DNA of 64,000 bases from contig JBILHS010000002.1 of the NCBI GenBank assembly GCA_044350425.1, positions 55,507 through 119,506 of the forward strand, written 5' to 3'. This DNA is from M3007 sp044350425. Lineage in GTDB: Bacteria > Bacteroidota > Bacteroidia > Chitinophagales > Saprospiraceae. Below are positions 18,392 through 25,421 of the stretch, one piece after another (the first letter of the stretch is position 1; each line of letters opens with the position of its first letter). The notes beneath the pieces are model-generated. The model made no database searches, was not told the origin of the DNA, and saw only the letters and a list, made by a program, of their open reading frames with translations. Position numbers and translations under genes: made by a program.

Positions 18392-18483
18392 TGCAAAATG
18401 GATAAGGAACAGGCCTGGAGGTGAAAGAACGTATTCCGGACAGCGTTCACTATTGCATAAAGGAGCGAATCGGAAGTTGGCTG

Positions 18484-18491
18484 TATCTTTG
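18484..18491 (+). promoter_or_regulatory. -7 box (TATCTTTG) upstream of the SprB-repeat protein
   Basis: TATCTTTG matches TAnnTTTG and lies 79 bp before the ATG at 18570. Confidence 0.4.
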
Positions 18492-18569
18492 AAGTGTTTA
18501 TAGGCCTTTGCTGCGCTTTAATCCACTCCAAATTAAGCGGTGTATACATCTCTTGCAAACCGATTTTTC

Positions 18570-20951
18570 ATGCGTACTATACTTTTAATCAATCTTTTAT
18601 TGCTGATTTTTACCCCAAAAACGAAGGCCTGCGGCTACGATTGGATTGGAGCCTGCTCGTCCTCTGTCCATCTTCGGATCAATGGAACATTGGATAGTTT
18701 TTCTGTCGCAGATTGCCCTTCCGGGATTCGATACCAAGGCCTTCATCTGGGCACTTTACAAAACCTTTCCCTGGCCAACGCCAAAGCGGTCACCTGGGAA
18801 AGTTGCCTGAATCATGTCAGTGCGGTGCAACTAAAATACCGCATTTATGAGCAGGGTGGGGGAGCTGGAGCATTTCAGACCCTGAACCTGGATCAGGATT
18901 ATTTTACAGTCCTGGGGCCCTACACTTCACGGTATCGCAGTCAAGCGAGTGATTTGGATCTGGTAGCAGGACTTTCCATTGGCCAAAACTATGTGCTGGA
19001 AGTCTATTTTCTGGCGGAAGTAGATACCTTGGGTGATGACTTTATCCCGGAAACCATGATCACCCAAAATAACAATGGCGAAAATTATCGACTGAGCTTT
19101 GTCTATGGCGGTTCCTCCGCGGCTCCCTTTGTTGTCATTCCTACCCTTCATCAGGAGCCGGTTTGTCATGGAGCAAGCAATGGCGCGATTGGCGTTAGTG
19201 TCTGGGGCGACCAGACCGGTCTTTTTTACAATTGGTCGAACCTAAACCTCAATTTTTATCAACAAAATGACCTTCCGGCTGGGACGTACACCGTCACTGT
19301 CAGCGGTGCCAACCATACTGAAACCAGCACCATAGAATTGGGCGAACCCGACAGTTTATCCGTACAGGCCATTAGTATTCAACCCCTTATCTGTGGTGGT
19401 GGACTGGGTTCTATATCGATTCTGGCGAGTGGAGGAACTCCTCCATACCTATATTTATGGTCCAATGCGCAGACCACCGCTACTGCTACTTTCACAAGCA
19501 GTGGCAATTACTCCCTTACCCTTACGGATGCCCATGTGTGTTCAAGCGTGCATGTATTCAAGCTTCCAGGGGAGGCTCTGGTCCAACAGAATCAAACCAG
19601 AACAATCTGCTTGGGCCAAAGTATTGAAATTGGCGGCGTAGTGATCCAAATGGCAGGGACCTATAACCTGGGTATTCCAGGTCTTGGAGGCTGCGACACA
19701 CTTTTGACGCTAACCGTTCTGGAGATAAATTCAGGGCTTTTATTGGCTGGCTTACCTGCCAGCATTGAAATCTCCTGTTATAACCCTTCGATCAATCTCT
19801 GTGCAGAAACTGCTCCTGCCGCAACTTATCAATGGGCAAAAGACGGAATTCCGGCTACACAAACGCCTTGTCTGTTGGCTACCGCTGGTGGTAACTTCAC
19901 CTTAATGGTCACTCAATCAGGATGCAGCGCTACTCATTCCATCGTATCCGTAGAGCATCTGGTGGGCCCCTTGGTTTCAGCCTCCGGGAGTTTGGATTAT
20001 ATTATGGATTGTTACACGGTTGACTCCTCTGTGATGCACCTACAAGCCAGTGTAAATCAGCCAGGCTGCCAGTTTGAATGGGTATTGCAGGGACAAACCA
20101 TTTCAACCAGTGATACTTGCACATTATATTTTGATAGTATCCCCAACCCTTTCCCTACCATTCCCGTTGTTAAAGTAAAAGATCCATACGGTTGTATGAC
20201 CAGTAAGCAACCCACCGTTTGGGTAATTGCCCCTCCCTGGACACCCTATATTTACTATGATTTTGATGCCAATTTATGCACAGGCCTGACCGAAGTTGAA
20301 TTTGATGTGTCCGGGATTCAACTTCCTTACACAGTGACTATCAATGATTCGATCCTTGATGGACACACCATAGCCCTGTTTTCAGGGCAATACCCGGTGG
20401 TAATCACCGATGTAAATGCTTGTTTGACCACCACATCAATATATGTTCCCCCACTCTTCAGTGCCTATGTAGAAGACGCTCCATTTTCCAATTGGAATAC
20501 AGGGGCTGTTTATATCTCCGAGTCCATCGGTTCCTGGTTTACCTATTTATGGGACAATGGTGAGATGGGTAGTGAAATTAGCGGCCTGGCTCCGGGCAAC
20601 TACTGTGTGACCATCACAGATATGCTGAATAATTGTGCCGTAGACACTTGTTTTACGGTGCATGGCGCTGTGGCAGCACAAGAGCCAACAAAAACGACCT
20701 TGAGTCTTTTTCCTAATCCGGTGACTGCAGGAGCCTGGCTTACACTGGATCTACCAGAAAAAATGATGAATGCAGAAATTCATCTGGATTGTATCGATAG
20801 CCAGGGCAAGACCATTTGGTCAGAAACCAGTCAATATCTACAAAAAAGTCCCCGAATTCTTGTCCCTGAATACATGACTTCCGGCATCTTTAATCTTCGG
20901 GTTTCTTCAACAACAGCGCAGTTATTGGGAAGGTTTTGCGTAAAAAAGTGA
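18570..20951 (+). CDS. Secreted SprB-repeat protein with T9SS C-terminal sorting domain
   Basis: 793 aa from ATG 18570, with a signal peptide ending near TPKTKAC. The N-terminal 190 residues are unlike families I know. From about residue 200 come repeated modules of the SprB type (GAIGVSVWGDQ...YNWSN...LPAGTYTVTVSGAN; GLGSISILASGGTPPYLYLWS; SGLAPGNYCVTITD), also Cys-containing Ig-like stretches. The last 80 residues (LSLFPNPVTAGAWLTLDLP...SGIFNLRVSS) form a type A T9SS sorting domain, so the protein should be exported across the outer membrane and anchored or released. Likely an adhesin or gliding-related surface protein; the ligand is unknown. Confidence 0.85.
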   Translation: MRTILLINLLLLIFTPKTKACGYDWIGACSSSVHLRINGTLDSFSVADCPSGIRYQGLHLGTLQNLSLANAKAVTWESCLNHVSAVQLKYRIYEQGGGAGAFQTLNLDQDYFTVLGPYTSRYRSQASDLDLVAGLSIGQNYVLEVYFLAEVDTLGDDFIPETMITQNNNGENYRLSFVYGGSSAAPFVVIPTLHQEPVCHGASNGAIGVSVWGDQTGLFYNWSNLNLNFYQQNDLPAGTYTVTVSGANHTETSTIELGEPDSLSVQAISIQPLICGGGLGSISILASGGTPPYLYLWSNAQTTATATFTSSGNYSLTLTDAHVCSSVHVFKLPGEALVQQNQTRTICLGQSIEIGGVVIQMAGTYNLGIPGLGGCDTLLTLTVLEINSGLLLAGLPASIEISCYNPSINLCAETAPAATYQWAKDGIPATQTPCLLATAGGNFTLMVTQSGCSATHSIVSVEHLVGPLVSASGSLDYIMDCYTVDSSVMHLQASVNQPGCQFEWVLQGQTISTSDTCTLYFDSIPNPFPTIPVVKVKDPYGCMTSKQPTVWVIAPPWTPYIYYDFDANLCTGLTEVEFDVSGIQLPYTVTINDSILDGHTIALFSGQYPVVITDVNACLTTTSIYVPPLFSAYVEDAPFSNWNTGAVYISESIGSWFTYLWDNGEMGSEISGLAPGNYCVTITDMLNNCAVDTCFTVHGAVAAQEPTKTTLSLFPNPVTAGAWLTLDLPEKMMNAEIHLDCIDSQGKTIWSETSQYLQKSPRILVPEYMTSGIFNLRVSSTTAQLLGRFCVKK

Positions 20952-21013
20952 CGAATAGAGGGTTTAAACGTCTTTTAACAAGCCTCTAGCCGGAATAACG
21001 TTTTGTTTATTAC

Positions 21014-21041
21014 TTTGAAACATGCGGTTTACCTACCTTTG
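21014..21041 (+). promoter_or_regulatory. Promoter-like TTTG-N16-TACCTTTG
   Basis: TTTG at 21014-21017 and TACCTTTG at 21034-21041 are arranged like the Bacteroidota -33/-7 pair but with a 16-nt instead of a 19-nt spacer. The box is about 50 nt before the ATG at 21093. Confidence 0.45.
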
Positions 21042-21092
21042 CGGCAAACAATTAACATTCATTCCATCACCTCTCACAAACATTTCCAAAAC

Positions 21093-21575
21093 ATGAGCAA
21101 AAAACTCTTTATTCTTCCGTTATTTCTGATCGGCGCATTCCTTTCTGTTACTACCACTTCTTGCGGAGACAAATGCAAAGACGTTGAGTGCAACACGGGT
21201 ACCTGCCTGGATGGCACTTGCGAGTGCGGCGACGGCTTTGAAGGTACCAACTGCGAAATTGAATGGTCTGCTAAGTTTGTAGGCGAATACCTTGGTTTTG
21301 ACAAATGCGGTCCGGACACTTACAACCTGACCAAGCCTGCAAAAGTTACCCGCGTGAGCGAAACTTCTGTTAAAATCGAAAACTTTGGTGGTTTTGATTC
21401 TTTCATCAATGCAACGGTAAGTTCTTCTGATGGCCTTACGATCAATACTACTGACCCAGCTGGTCGTGTATTTGTAGGTACAGCTAGTGTTAGCAGCACC
21501 AAGATCACAGGTTCATACAAAGTGACTTATTCTGACGGTACTTCTGACGATTGCACTTTTGAGTACACTAAATAA
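21093..21575 (+). CDS. Lipoprotein with an EGF-like cysteine-rich domain
   Basis: 160 aa from ATG 21093; the longer upstream frame lacks a signal. A lipoprotein signal peptide ends at TTTSC (lipobox Cys). Immediately after it is an EGF-like module with regularly spaced cysteines (KCKDVECNTGTCLDGTCECGDGFEGTNC). A beta-rich domain of about 110 residues follows, with a Cys pair (DKCGP... and DDCTF). It should sit in the periplasm or on the outer membrane. Similar EGF-plus-beta lipoproteins occur in marine Bacteroidota; the function is unknown. Followed by a strong terminator at 21599-21635. Confidence 0.82.
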   Translation: MSKKLFILPLFLIGAFLSVTTTSCGDKCKDVECNTGTCLDGTCECGDGFEGTNCEIEWSAKFVGEYLGFDKCGPDTYNLTKPAKVTRVSETSVKIENFGGFDSFINATVSSSDGLTINTTDPAGRVFVGTASVSSTKITGSYKVTYSDGTSDDCTFEYTK

Positions 21576-21598
21576 TTATTAAGACCAATTATTTGGAA

Positions 21599-21635
21599 AA
21601 GGGGCTGTCAGCGTTTTGCTGGCAGCCCTTTTTTT
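21599..21635 (+). terminator. Terminator of the EGF-like lipoprotein gene
   Basis: A GC-rich stem AGGGGCTGTCAGC / GCTGGCAGCCCT (one bulge, one G-U pair) is followed by eight or more T. It lies 23 bp after the stop. Confidence 0.85.
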
Positions 21636-21803
21636 ATGTGCGCCCGGCACGAATTTTACTTCGGTGGTTTAGGTCAGCTAGATGCTTGGCGATGAGGGTT
21701 ATTCAGGGGGGCTTATTTCGAGTGCTGAGATGCTTTTACAGCGCAAATAAGCAGGCTACTGCGTGAACACGGCGCCAGACAAATGGATTGAAGCCCGAAA
21801 TGA

Positions 21804-21837
21804 CAAGAGCCACCCCGGAAAACCAGGATGGCTCTTG
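21804..21837 (-). terminator. Hairpin CAAGAGCCA...TGGCTCTTG after the RGGAV-repeat gene
   Basis: A 9-bp stem with a loop that contains CCCGG...CCAGGA. Its sequence closely resembles the hairpin at 31734-31767, which likewise follows a small minus-strand gene. The U-tract is poor. The rest of the 225-bp gap (21636-21860) shows no feature. Confidence 0.6.
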
Positions 21838-21860
21838 TGAAATACGATTGAATGGGCTAA

Positions 21861-22322
21861 TTAGTTTCCGCCGCCTTGTTTAACAGCGCCACCGCGCTTT
21901 TTCTGCTGTTCTGGAGTAGCAGGGGAAGTGGTATTTACAGCGCCTCCGCGCTCTTTTTGCTGTTCAACATTGCCTTGTTGTACAGCGCCACCGCGATTTT
22001 TTTGTGGATCGGTTGGTGGTTTGGTTCCAGATGGCAATGGCTCCACTTTAGGGCCTTTAGTGCCTCCTTTCTTTACCACGCCTTTAGCAGGTACTGGAGC
22101 AGCAGCCATTTCAGCTTTCCAGGCCTCCAGGCGTGTATTGGCTTCTTCCTGAACCCGAGTATCGCATTCTGCAGTTTTCTCTGTACGAAGCATTTCAAGT
22201 TTAGCGGTCACTGCTGCAGCAATTTCCTCTTTTTGTTGGGCCAGGGTTTTGCCGTCAAATGCAGTGAGGGTAAAAAAGCCGGCAACAGCTACTGCGCCAG
22301 CTAAAAGCAATTTTTTATTCAT
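21861..22322 (-). CDS. Secreted coiled-coil protein with three C-terminal RGGAV repeats
   Basis: 153 aa. A hydrophobic N-terminus (residues 4-21) acts as signal peptide or anchor. Residues about 28-75 are a charged helix containing one cysteine (EKTAECD, Cys53). A Lys/Gly/Pro-rich linker follows. The C-terminus holds three copies of QK(N/E/K)RGGAV at residues 108-114, 123-129 and 141-147, spaced by 10-13 residues. The repeats are also visible in the DNA as near-identical blocks between 21880 and 22010. I do not recognise the family. The helix resembles that of the lipoprotein gene just upstream (22388-22648), so the two may be paralogues acting together in the envelope. Confidence 0.75.
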   Translation of the reverse strand: MNKKLLLAGAVAVAGFFTLTAFDGKTLAQQKEEIAAAVTAKLEMLRTEKTAECDTRVQEEANTRLEAWKAEMAAAPVPAKGVVKKGGTKGPKVEPLPSGTKPPTDPQKNRGGAVQQGNVEQQKERGGAVNTTSPATPEQQKKRGGAVKQGGGN

Positions 22323-22387
22323 CTTAAATGAAGAATTTTCGGTGAATGAAATGAAAAGGAAGGGATCTTAAACCGATTTCTTTCGGT

Positions 22388-22648
22388 TTACTTTTTGCCA
22401 GCAGGCATTGCTGCAGCTTTTTCAGCTTCGAAATCAGCGCGGGCCTGATCCACAATAGCCGATACGCGAGCTTCGAAATCGGCGTCGCACTTAGCAGTCA
22501 TTTCCTGCTCTACAGCAGCTTTGCCAGCGTCGAAGCCTTTGGTGATTTCAGCTTGAACCTGCTCATCCGTGAGCAGGTTTTCGCCGCAAGAAGCCATGGA
22601 AAACATCATGGCCGCGCCAGCAAGAATTCCTAAAACAGATTTTTTCAT
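22388..22648 (-). CDS. Small coiled-coil lipoprotein
   Basis: 86 aa. The lipoprotein signal peptide ends at SMASC (lipid-modified Cys21). The mature part is one long Ala/Glu/Asp/Lys-rich helix with a second cysteine in EMTAKCD (Cys54), closely matching EKTAECD in the downstream neighbour. The C-terminus is short (AAMPAGKK). The gene lies 65 bp upstream of the RGGAV-repeat gene in the same direction, so the two are probably cotranscribed from the TACCTTTG box at 22688. It could form a disulfide-linked homo- or heterodimer through the single mature Cys. Function unknown. Confidence 0.78.
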   Translation of the reverse strand: MKKSVLGILAGAAMMFSMASCGENLLTDEQVQAEITKGFDAGKAAVEQEMTAKCDADFEARVSAIVDQARADFEAEKAAAMPAGKK

Positions 22649-22687
22649 GTTTGAGAAAACGATTTTGAATGGTTAAATAATGTCGAG

Positions 22688-22695
22688 CAAAGGTA
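22688..22695 (-). promoter_or_regulatory. -7 box (TACCTTTG) for the two small envelope genes
   Basis: The minus-strand TACCTTTGC fits TAnnTTTG, about 40 nt before the ATG at 22648. No -33 TTTG at the ideal spacing. Confidence 0.45.
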
Positions 22696-22799
22696 GTGGT
22701 AATGTATGTCTCAGCCCCTTGAAAAATAGAGAAAATGTAAAAAGCAAAAATTGTAGATCAAACGAATTTTTCCTTCTAACATTGTTGCTGAAACTAACC

Positions 22800-24869
22800 A
22801 TGCTTATGACGCAGGGAACTACCGTTTGTACACACTTTTTTAGTAAAAATATTTTCTTAAAGTTTTTGGCGAGCGCTTTGCTTGCCCTTTTGCCACTATT
22901 TCTGAGTGCCCAGACGGATGAAGAGCTACTTGAAAACTTCTTTCGGGACAATGAGTCTGCCTCCGAATCTGATGCGCAACAGTTTCTGGAAAATCTGGAG
23001 ATGCTTCGCGATAAACCGCTGAATCTCAATACTTCCAGTAGAGAAGAGTTGCTATCCCTGCACTTGCTGAATGAACTTCAGATCGAAAGTTTTCTGACTT
23101 ATCGTACGCAGTTTGGTCCGTTCCTGAACGAATATGAACTCCAGGCGGTGCCAGATTGGGAAGTTTCAGACATCCGAAGAATATTGCAGTTTTCCCGGAT
23201 CAAAACCGGTCTGGATACCAGAAATACCAGTCTATGGAAGGGTTTGTTCCAGGGAGACAATGAAGTTTTTCTCCGTTGGGCACATCCCGATCCGCCTAAT
23301 TATGATACGGACAGGGCCGAAGGCAGCCCAAATGCCCGGGCGATTCGCTTCCGGCATTCTTTTGACAATCGGCTTCGTTTTGGCTTTACGGCAGAAAGCG
23401 ATGCAGGTGAAACCGTTTTTAAAGGAAGTAATAAGAACGGTTTTGATTTTAACAGTGCGCACCTTTTTATTCAAAACCTGAACCAAAGGGTACGCGCAGT
23501 TGCTTTGGGTGATTATTCTGCCAGAATGGGGCAGGGGCTTTTGCTTCAAACCGGTTTTGCCCCCGGAAAATCGGCCGAGACCGTGTCGGTAGCCCGTGGC
23601 GGGCGAAAACTGAATGCCTATGGTGCTTTTGGGGAGACCTATTTTTTTCGCGGAGCTGCTACTACCCTGGCTTTTGGCAAACACCTAGAGGTCACGGCCA
23701 TGTATTCCAATCGCCGTAGGGATGCCAATGTACAACTACGGGATACCGCAGAATTTGATTCTCCGGAAATTGAGTTTTCCTCACTCTTATCTTCAGGGTA
23801 TCATCGCACCAGCGCAGAAATAGCGGATGAAAAAGCGCTGCACGAGCAGGTGGGTGGACTTACTGCGACCTGGAATGGACAAAATGGGCAAATCACGGCC
23901 AATGCACTCCACATCGCTTACGACAAGCCCTGGAGCAGCTCTCCACTGGCTTACCGGCAGTTTGCTTTTTCGGGGAAAAGTCTGACAGGCACAAGTCTGG
24001 ACTACAACTATCGCTGGCGGAATATTTTTCTTTTTGGCGAATCAGCGCGGAGCGACAACGGTGGACTGGCTGCTGTAAATGGGCTGCTTTTTTCTGCGGA
24101 CCGGCACGTTACCTTAACAGCAGTTCATCGGACCTTAGGCCGTGACTATCAATCCATTTATGGCAATCCATTTGCAGAAGTTTCGGGTTCAAGCAATGAA
24201 CAGGGAATGTATCTGGGCGCAGATATCCGTTGGATCAGACGCTGGCAGATCAACCTATATGCAGATATGTGGAGACATCCATGGCTGCGTTTTGGGGTAG
24301 ATGCGCCCTCCAATGGAAGGGAATACCTGGCCCGGGTACTATGGACCAAGAGCAGGAATTTTTCTGTTTATGCGCTCTGGCAATCAGAAACCAAACAGCG
24401 AAATGACAACCTGGAAAAACCTTTCGGACTGGTCAATGCCCGAAGAGATCGTCTGCGCCTGCATTCGATCTACAAAGTGAGCAAACCGATCGAATTGCGC
24501 AGCCGAATAGAATGGACGACCTACACCATTGGGGAGAACCCGTCTTCCCTGGGATTTATAGCCTATCAGGAAGCCGTCATCAAACCACTGGGAAGTCCGA
24601 TTTCGGCATCACTGAGATATACGGTGTTTGACACCGAAGATTATGATTCGCGGGTATATGCTTTTGAAAACGATCTCTTCGCTGCAGTCTCAATTCCTGC
24701 ATTTTCAGGGCGTGGCGCGCGATGGTATGCAAACCTGCATTGGCGGGTGAATAAATGGCTTAGGCTGGATGCACGCATCGAAGAAACCAATACCCTGCAG
24801 GCTGTCACGGATTCTGGCACAACCGGTATAGAAAGAGTTTGGAAACTTCAGGCCAGAATGAAATGGTGA
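22800..24869 (+). CDS. Helix-hairpin-helix domain protein with an outer-membrane barrel-like C-terminus
   Basis: About 689 aa if started at ATG 22800; ATG 22806 is equally possible. The signal sequence (IFLKFLASALLALLPLFLSAQ) lies unusually far in, near residues 20-40, so the true start is uncertain. Residues about 70-145 carry ComEA-like helix-hairpin-helix units (PLNLNTSSREELLSLHLLNELQIESFLTYRTQFGPF). The remaining 540 residues are rich in aromatic, alternating beta-strands (GQGLLLQTGFAPGKS, YRWRNIFLFGESARSDNGG) ending in KLQARMKW, as in outer-membrane barrels. Such proteins are widespread in Bacteroidota. A role in DNA uptake or surface assembly is conceivable but unproven. Confidence 0.75.
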   Translation: MLMTQGTTVCTHFFSKNIFLKFLASALLALLPLFLSAQTDEELLENFFRDNESASESDAQQFLENLEMLRDKPLNLNTSSREELLSLHLLNELQIESFLTYRTQFGPFLNEYELQAVPDWEVSDIRRILQFSRIKTGLDTRNTSLWKGLFQGDNEVFLRWAHPDPPNYDTDRAEGSPNARAIRFRHSFDNRLRFGFTAESDAGETVFKGSNKNGFDFNSAHLFIQNLNQRVRAVALGDYSARMGQGLLLQTGFAPGKSAETVSVARGGRKLNAYGAFGETYFFRGAATTLAFGKHLEVTAMYSNRRRDANVQLRDTAEFDSPEIEFSSLLSSGYHRTSAEIADEKALHEQVGGLTATWNGQNGQITANALHIAYDKPWSSSPLAYRQFAFSGKSLTGTSLDYNYRWRNIFLFGESARSDNGGLAAVNGLLFSADRHVTLTAVHRTLGRDYQSIYGNPFAEVSGSSNEQGMYLGADIRWIRRWQINLYADMWRHPWLRFGVDAPSNGREYLARVLWTKSRNFSVYALWQSETKQRNDNLEKPFGLVNARRDRLRLHSIYKVSKPIELRSRIEWTTYTIGENPSSLGFIAYQEAVIKPLGSPISASLRYTVFDTEDYDSRVYAFENDLFAAVSIPAFSGRGARWYANLHWRVNKWLRLDARIEETNTLQAVTDSGTTGIERVWKLQARMKW

Positions 24870-24872
24870 GGT

Positions 24873-25018
24873 TGAATGTGGTCAATATTATAAATGTGGT
24901 CAATGTGGTCAATGGGTGGAATGTGGACAATGGGTGCCAAAGCTGAAGAAAAACCCAAGCTCCGCCGAGTGCAAATCACATTGACCACATTGACCACATT
25001 TTCTGAATTGACCACATT
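24873..25018. repeat. Long word-type inverted repeat (AATGTGGTC) between convergent genes
   Basis: A perfect 23-bp inner stem pairs 24892-24914 with 24979-25001. A 12-bp outer stem pairs 24875-24886 with 25007-25018. Each arm is a tandem array of AATGTGGTC (or its complement CATTGACCA), with extra copies at 24920-24933. It reaches to the stop codon of the NifU-domain gene. Together it can fold as a hairpin of about 145 nt and may serve as a bidirectional terminator. Confidence 0.85.
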
Positions 25019-25019
25019 T

Positions 25020-25271
25020 TCAATTGATCGCTTCTACGCCCACAATTTCCGGGACCTTGCTTCTGATGGCTTCCTGGATGCCTGCACGCAGGGTCATTTC
25101 TGACATGGAGCAGGATTCACACATGCCCATCCAACGGACTTTAACGTGCATATCTTCGGTCACTTCAACGAGCTCTACATCTCCACCATCTACTCTGAGG
25201 TGTGGTCGTATGGTTTCGAGGGCTGCTTCTACTCGGTCACTTAGGTTCTGCTGTTCTGCTGTGGCTGTCAT
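25020..25271 (-). CDS. NifU C-terminal-domain iron-sulfur scaffold protein
   Basis: 83 aa from ATG 25271 (MTATAEQQNLSDRVEAALETIRPHL); an in-frame upstream codon at 25301 would overlap the promoter box. It is a stand-alone NifU/Nfu domain with RVDGGDVELVEV and the cluster-binding Cys51-x2-Cys54 (MCESCSMSEMT). Such proteins assemble or carry 4Fe-4S clusters to client enzymes. A -7 box TACATTTG at 25289-25296 lies only 18 nt before the ATG, supporting the short start. No suf or isc genes are adjacent. Confidence 0.93.
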   Translation of the reverse strand: MTATAEQQNLSDRVEAALETIRPHLRVDGGDVELVEVTEDMHVKVRWMGMCESCSMSEMTLRAGIQEAIRSKVPEIVGVEAIN

Positions 25272-25288
25272 TTTTGCTAAATTTGAGG

Positions 25289-25296
25289 CAAATGTA
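25289..25296 (-). promoter_or_regulatory. -7 box (TACATTTG) for the NifU-domain gene
   Basis: The minus-strand TACATTTG fits the TAnnTTTG consensus and decides the start at 25271 over 25301. Confidence 0.5.
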
Positions 25297-25355
25297 GTCA
25301 AAAATCAGGGCTTTAGGACAGACCTTTTTTTCTGCGTTCTTTTCGGAACCGTTTT

Positions 25356-25393
25356 TAAAAAAAGAGGGTGTCTCAACTTCTGAGACACCCTCT
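25356..25393 (-). terminator. Strong terminator of the PorP/PorE-type operon
   Basis: A 13-bp stem AGAGGGTGTCTCA / TGAGACACCCTCT with a 5-nt loop is followed on the minus strand by a long T-run. It lies 29 bp after the stop at 25422. Confidence 0.9.
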
Positions 25394-25421
25394 TCTATCC
25401 TGGTCGAAATTAATTTTTCAA

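Noticed and set aside
24873..25018. Possible CRISPR array (tandem AATGTGGTC units)
   Set aside because: The units are 9 bp without unique spacers of constant length, and the arms are inverted rather than direct repeats. The element at 61404-61555 was rejected for the same reason.
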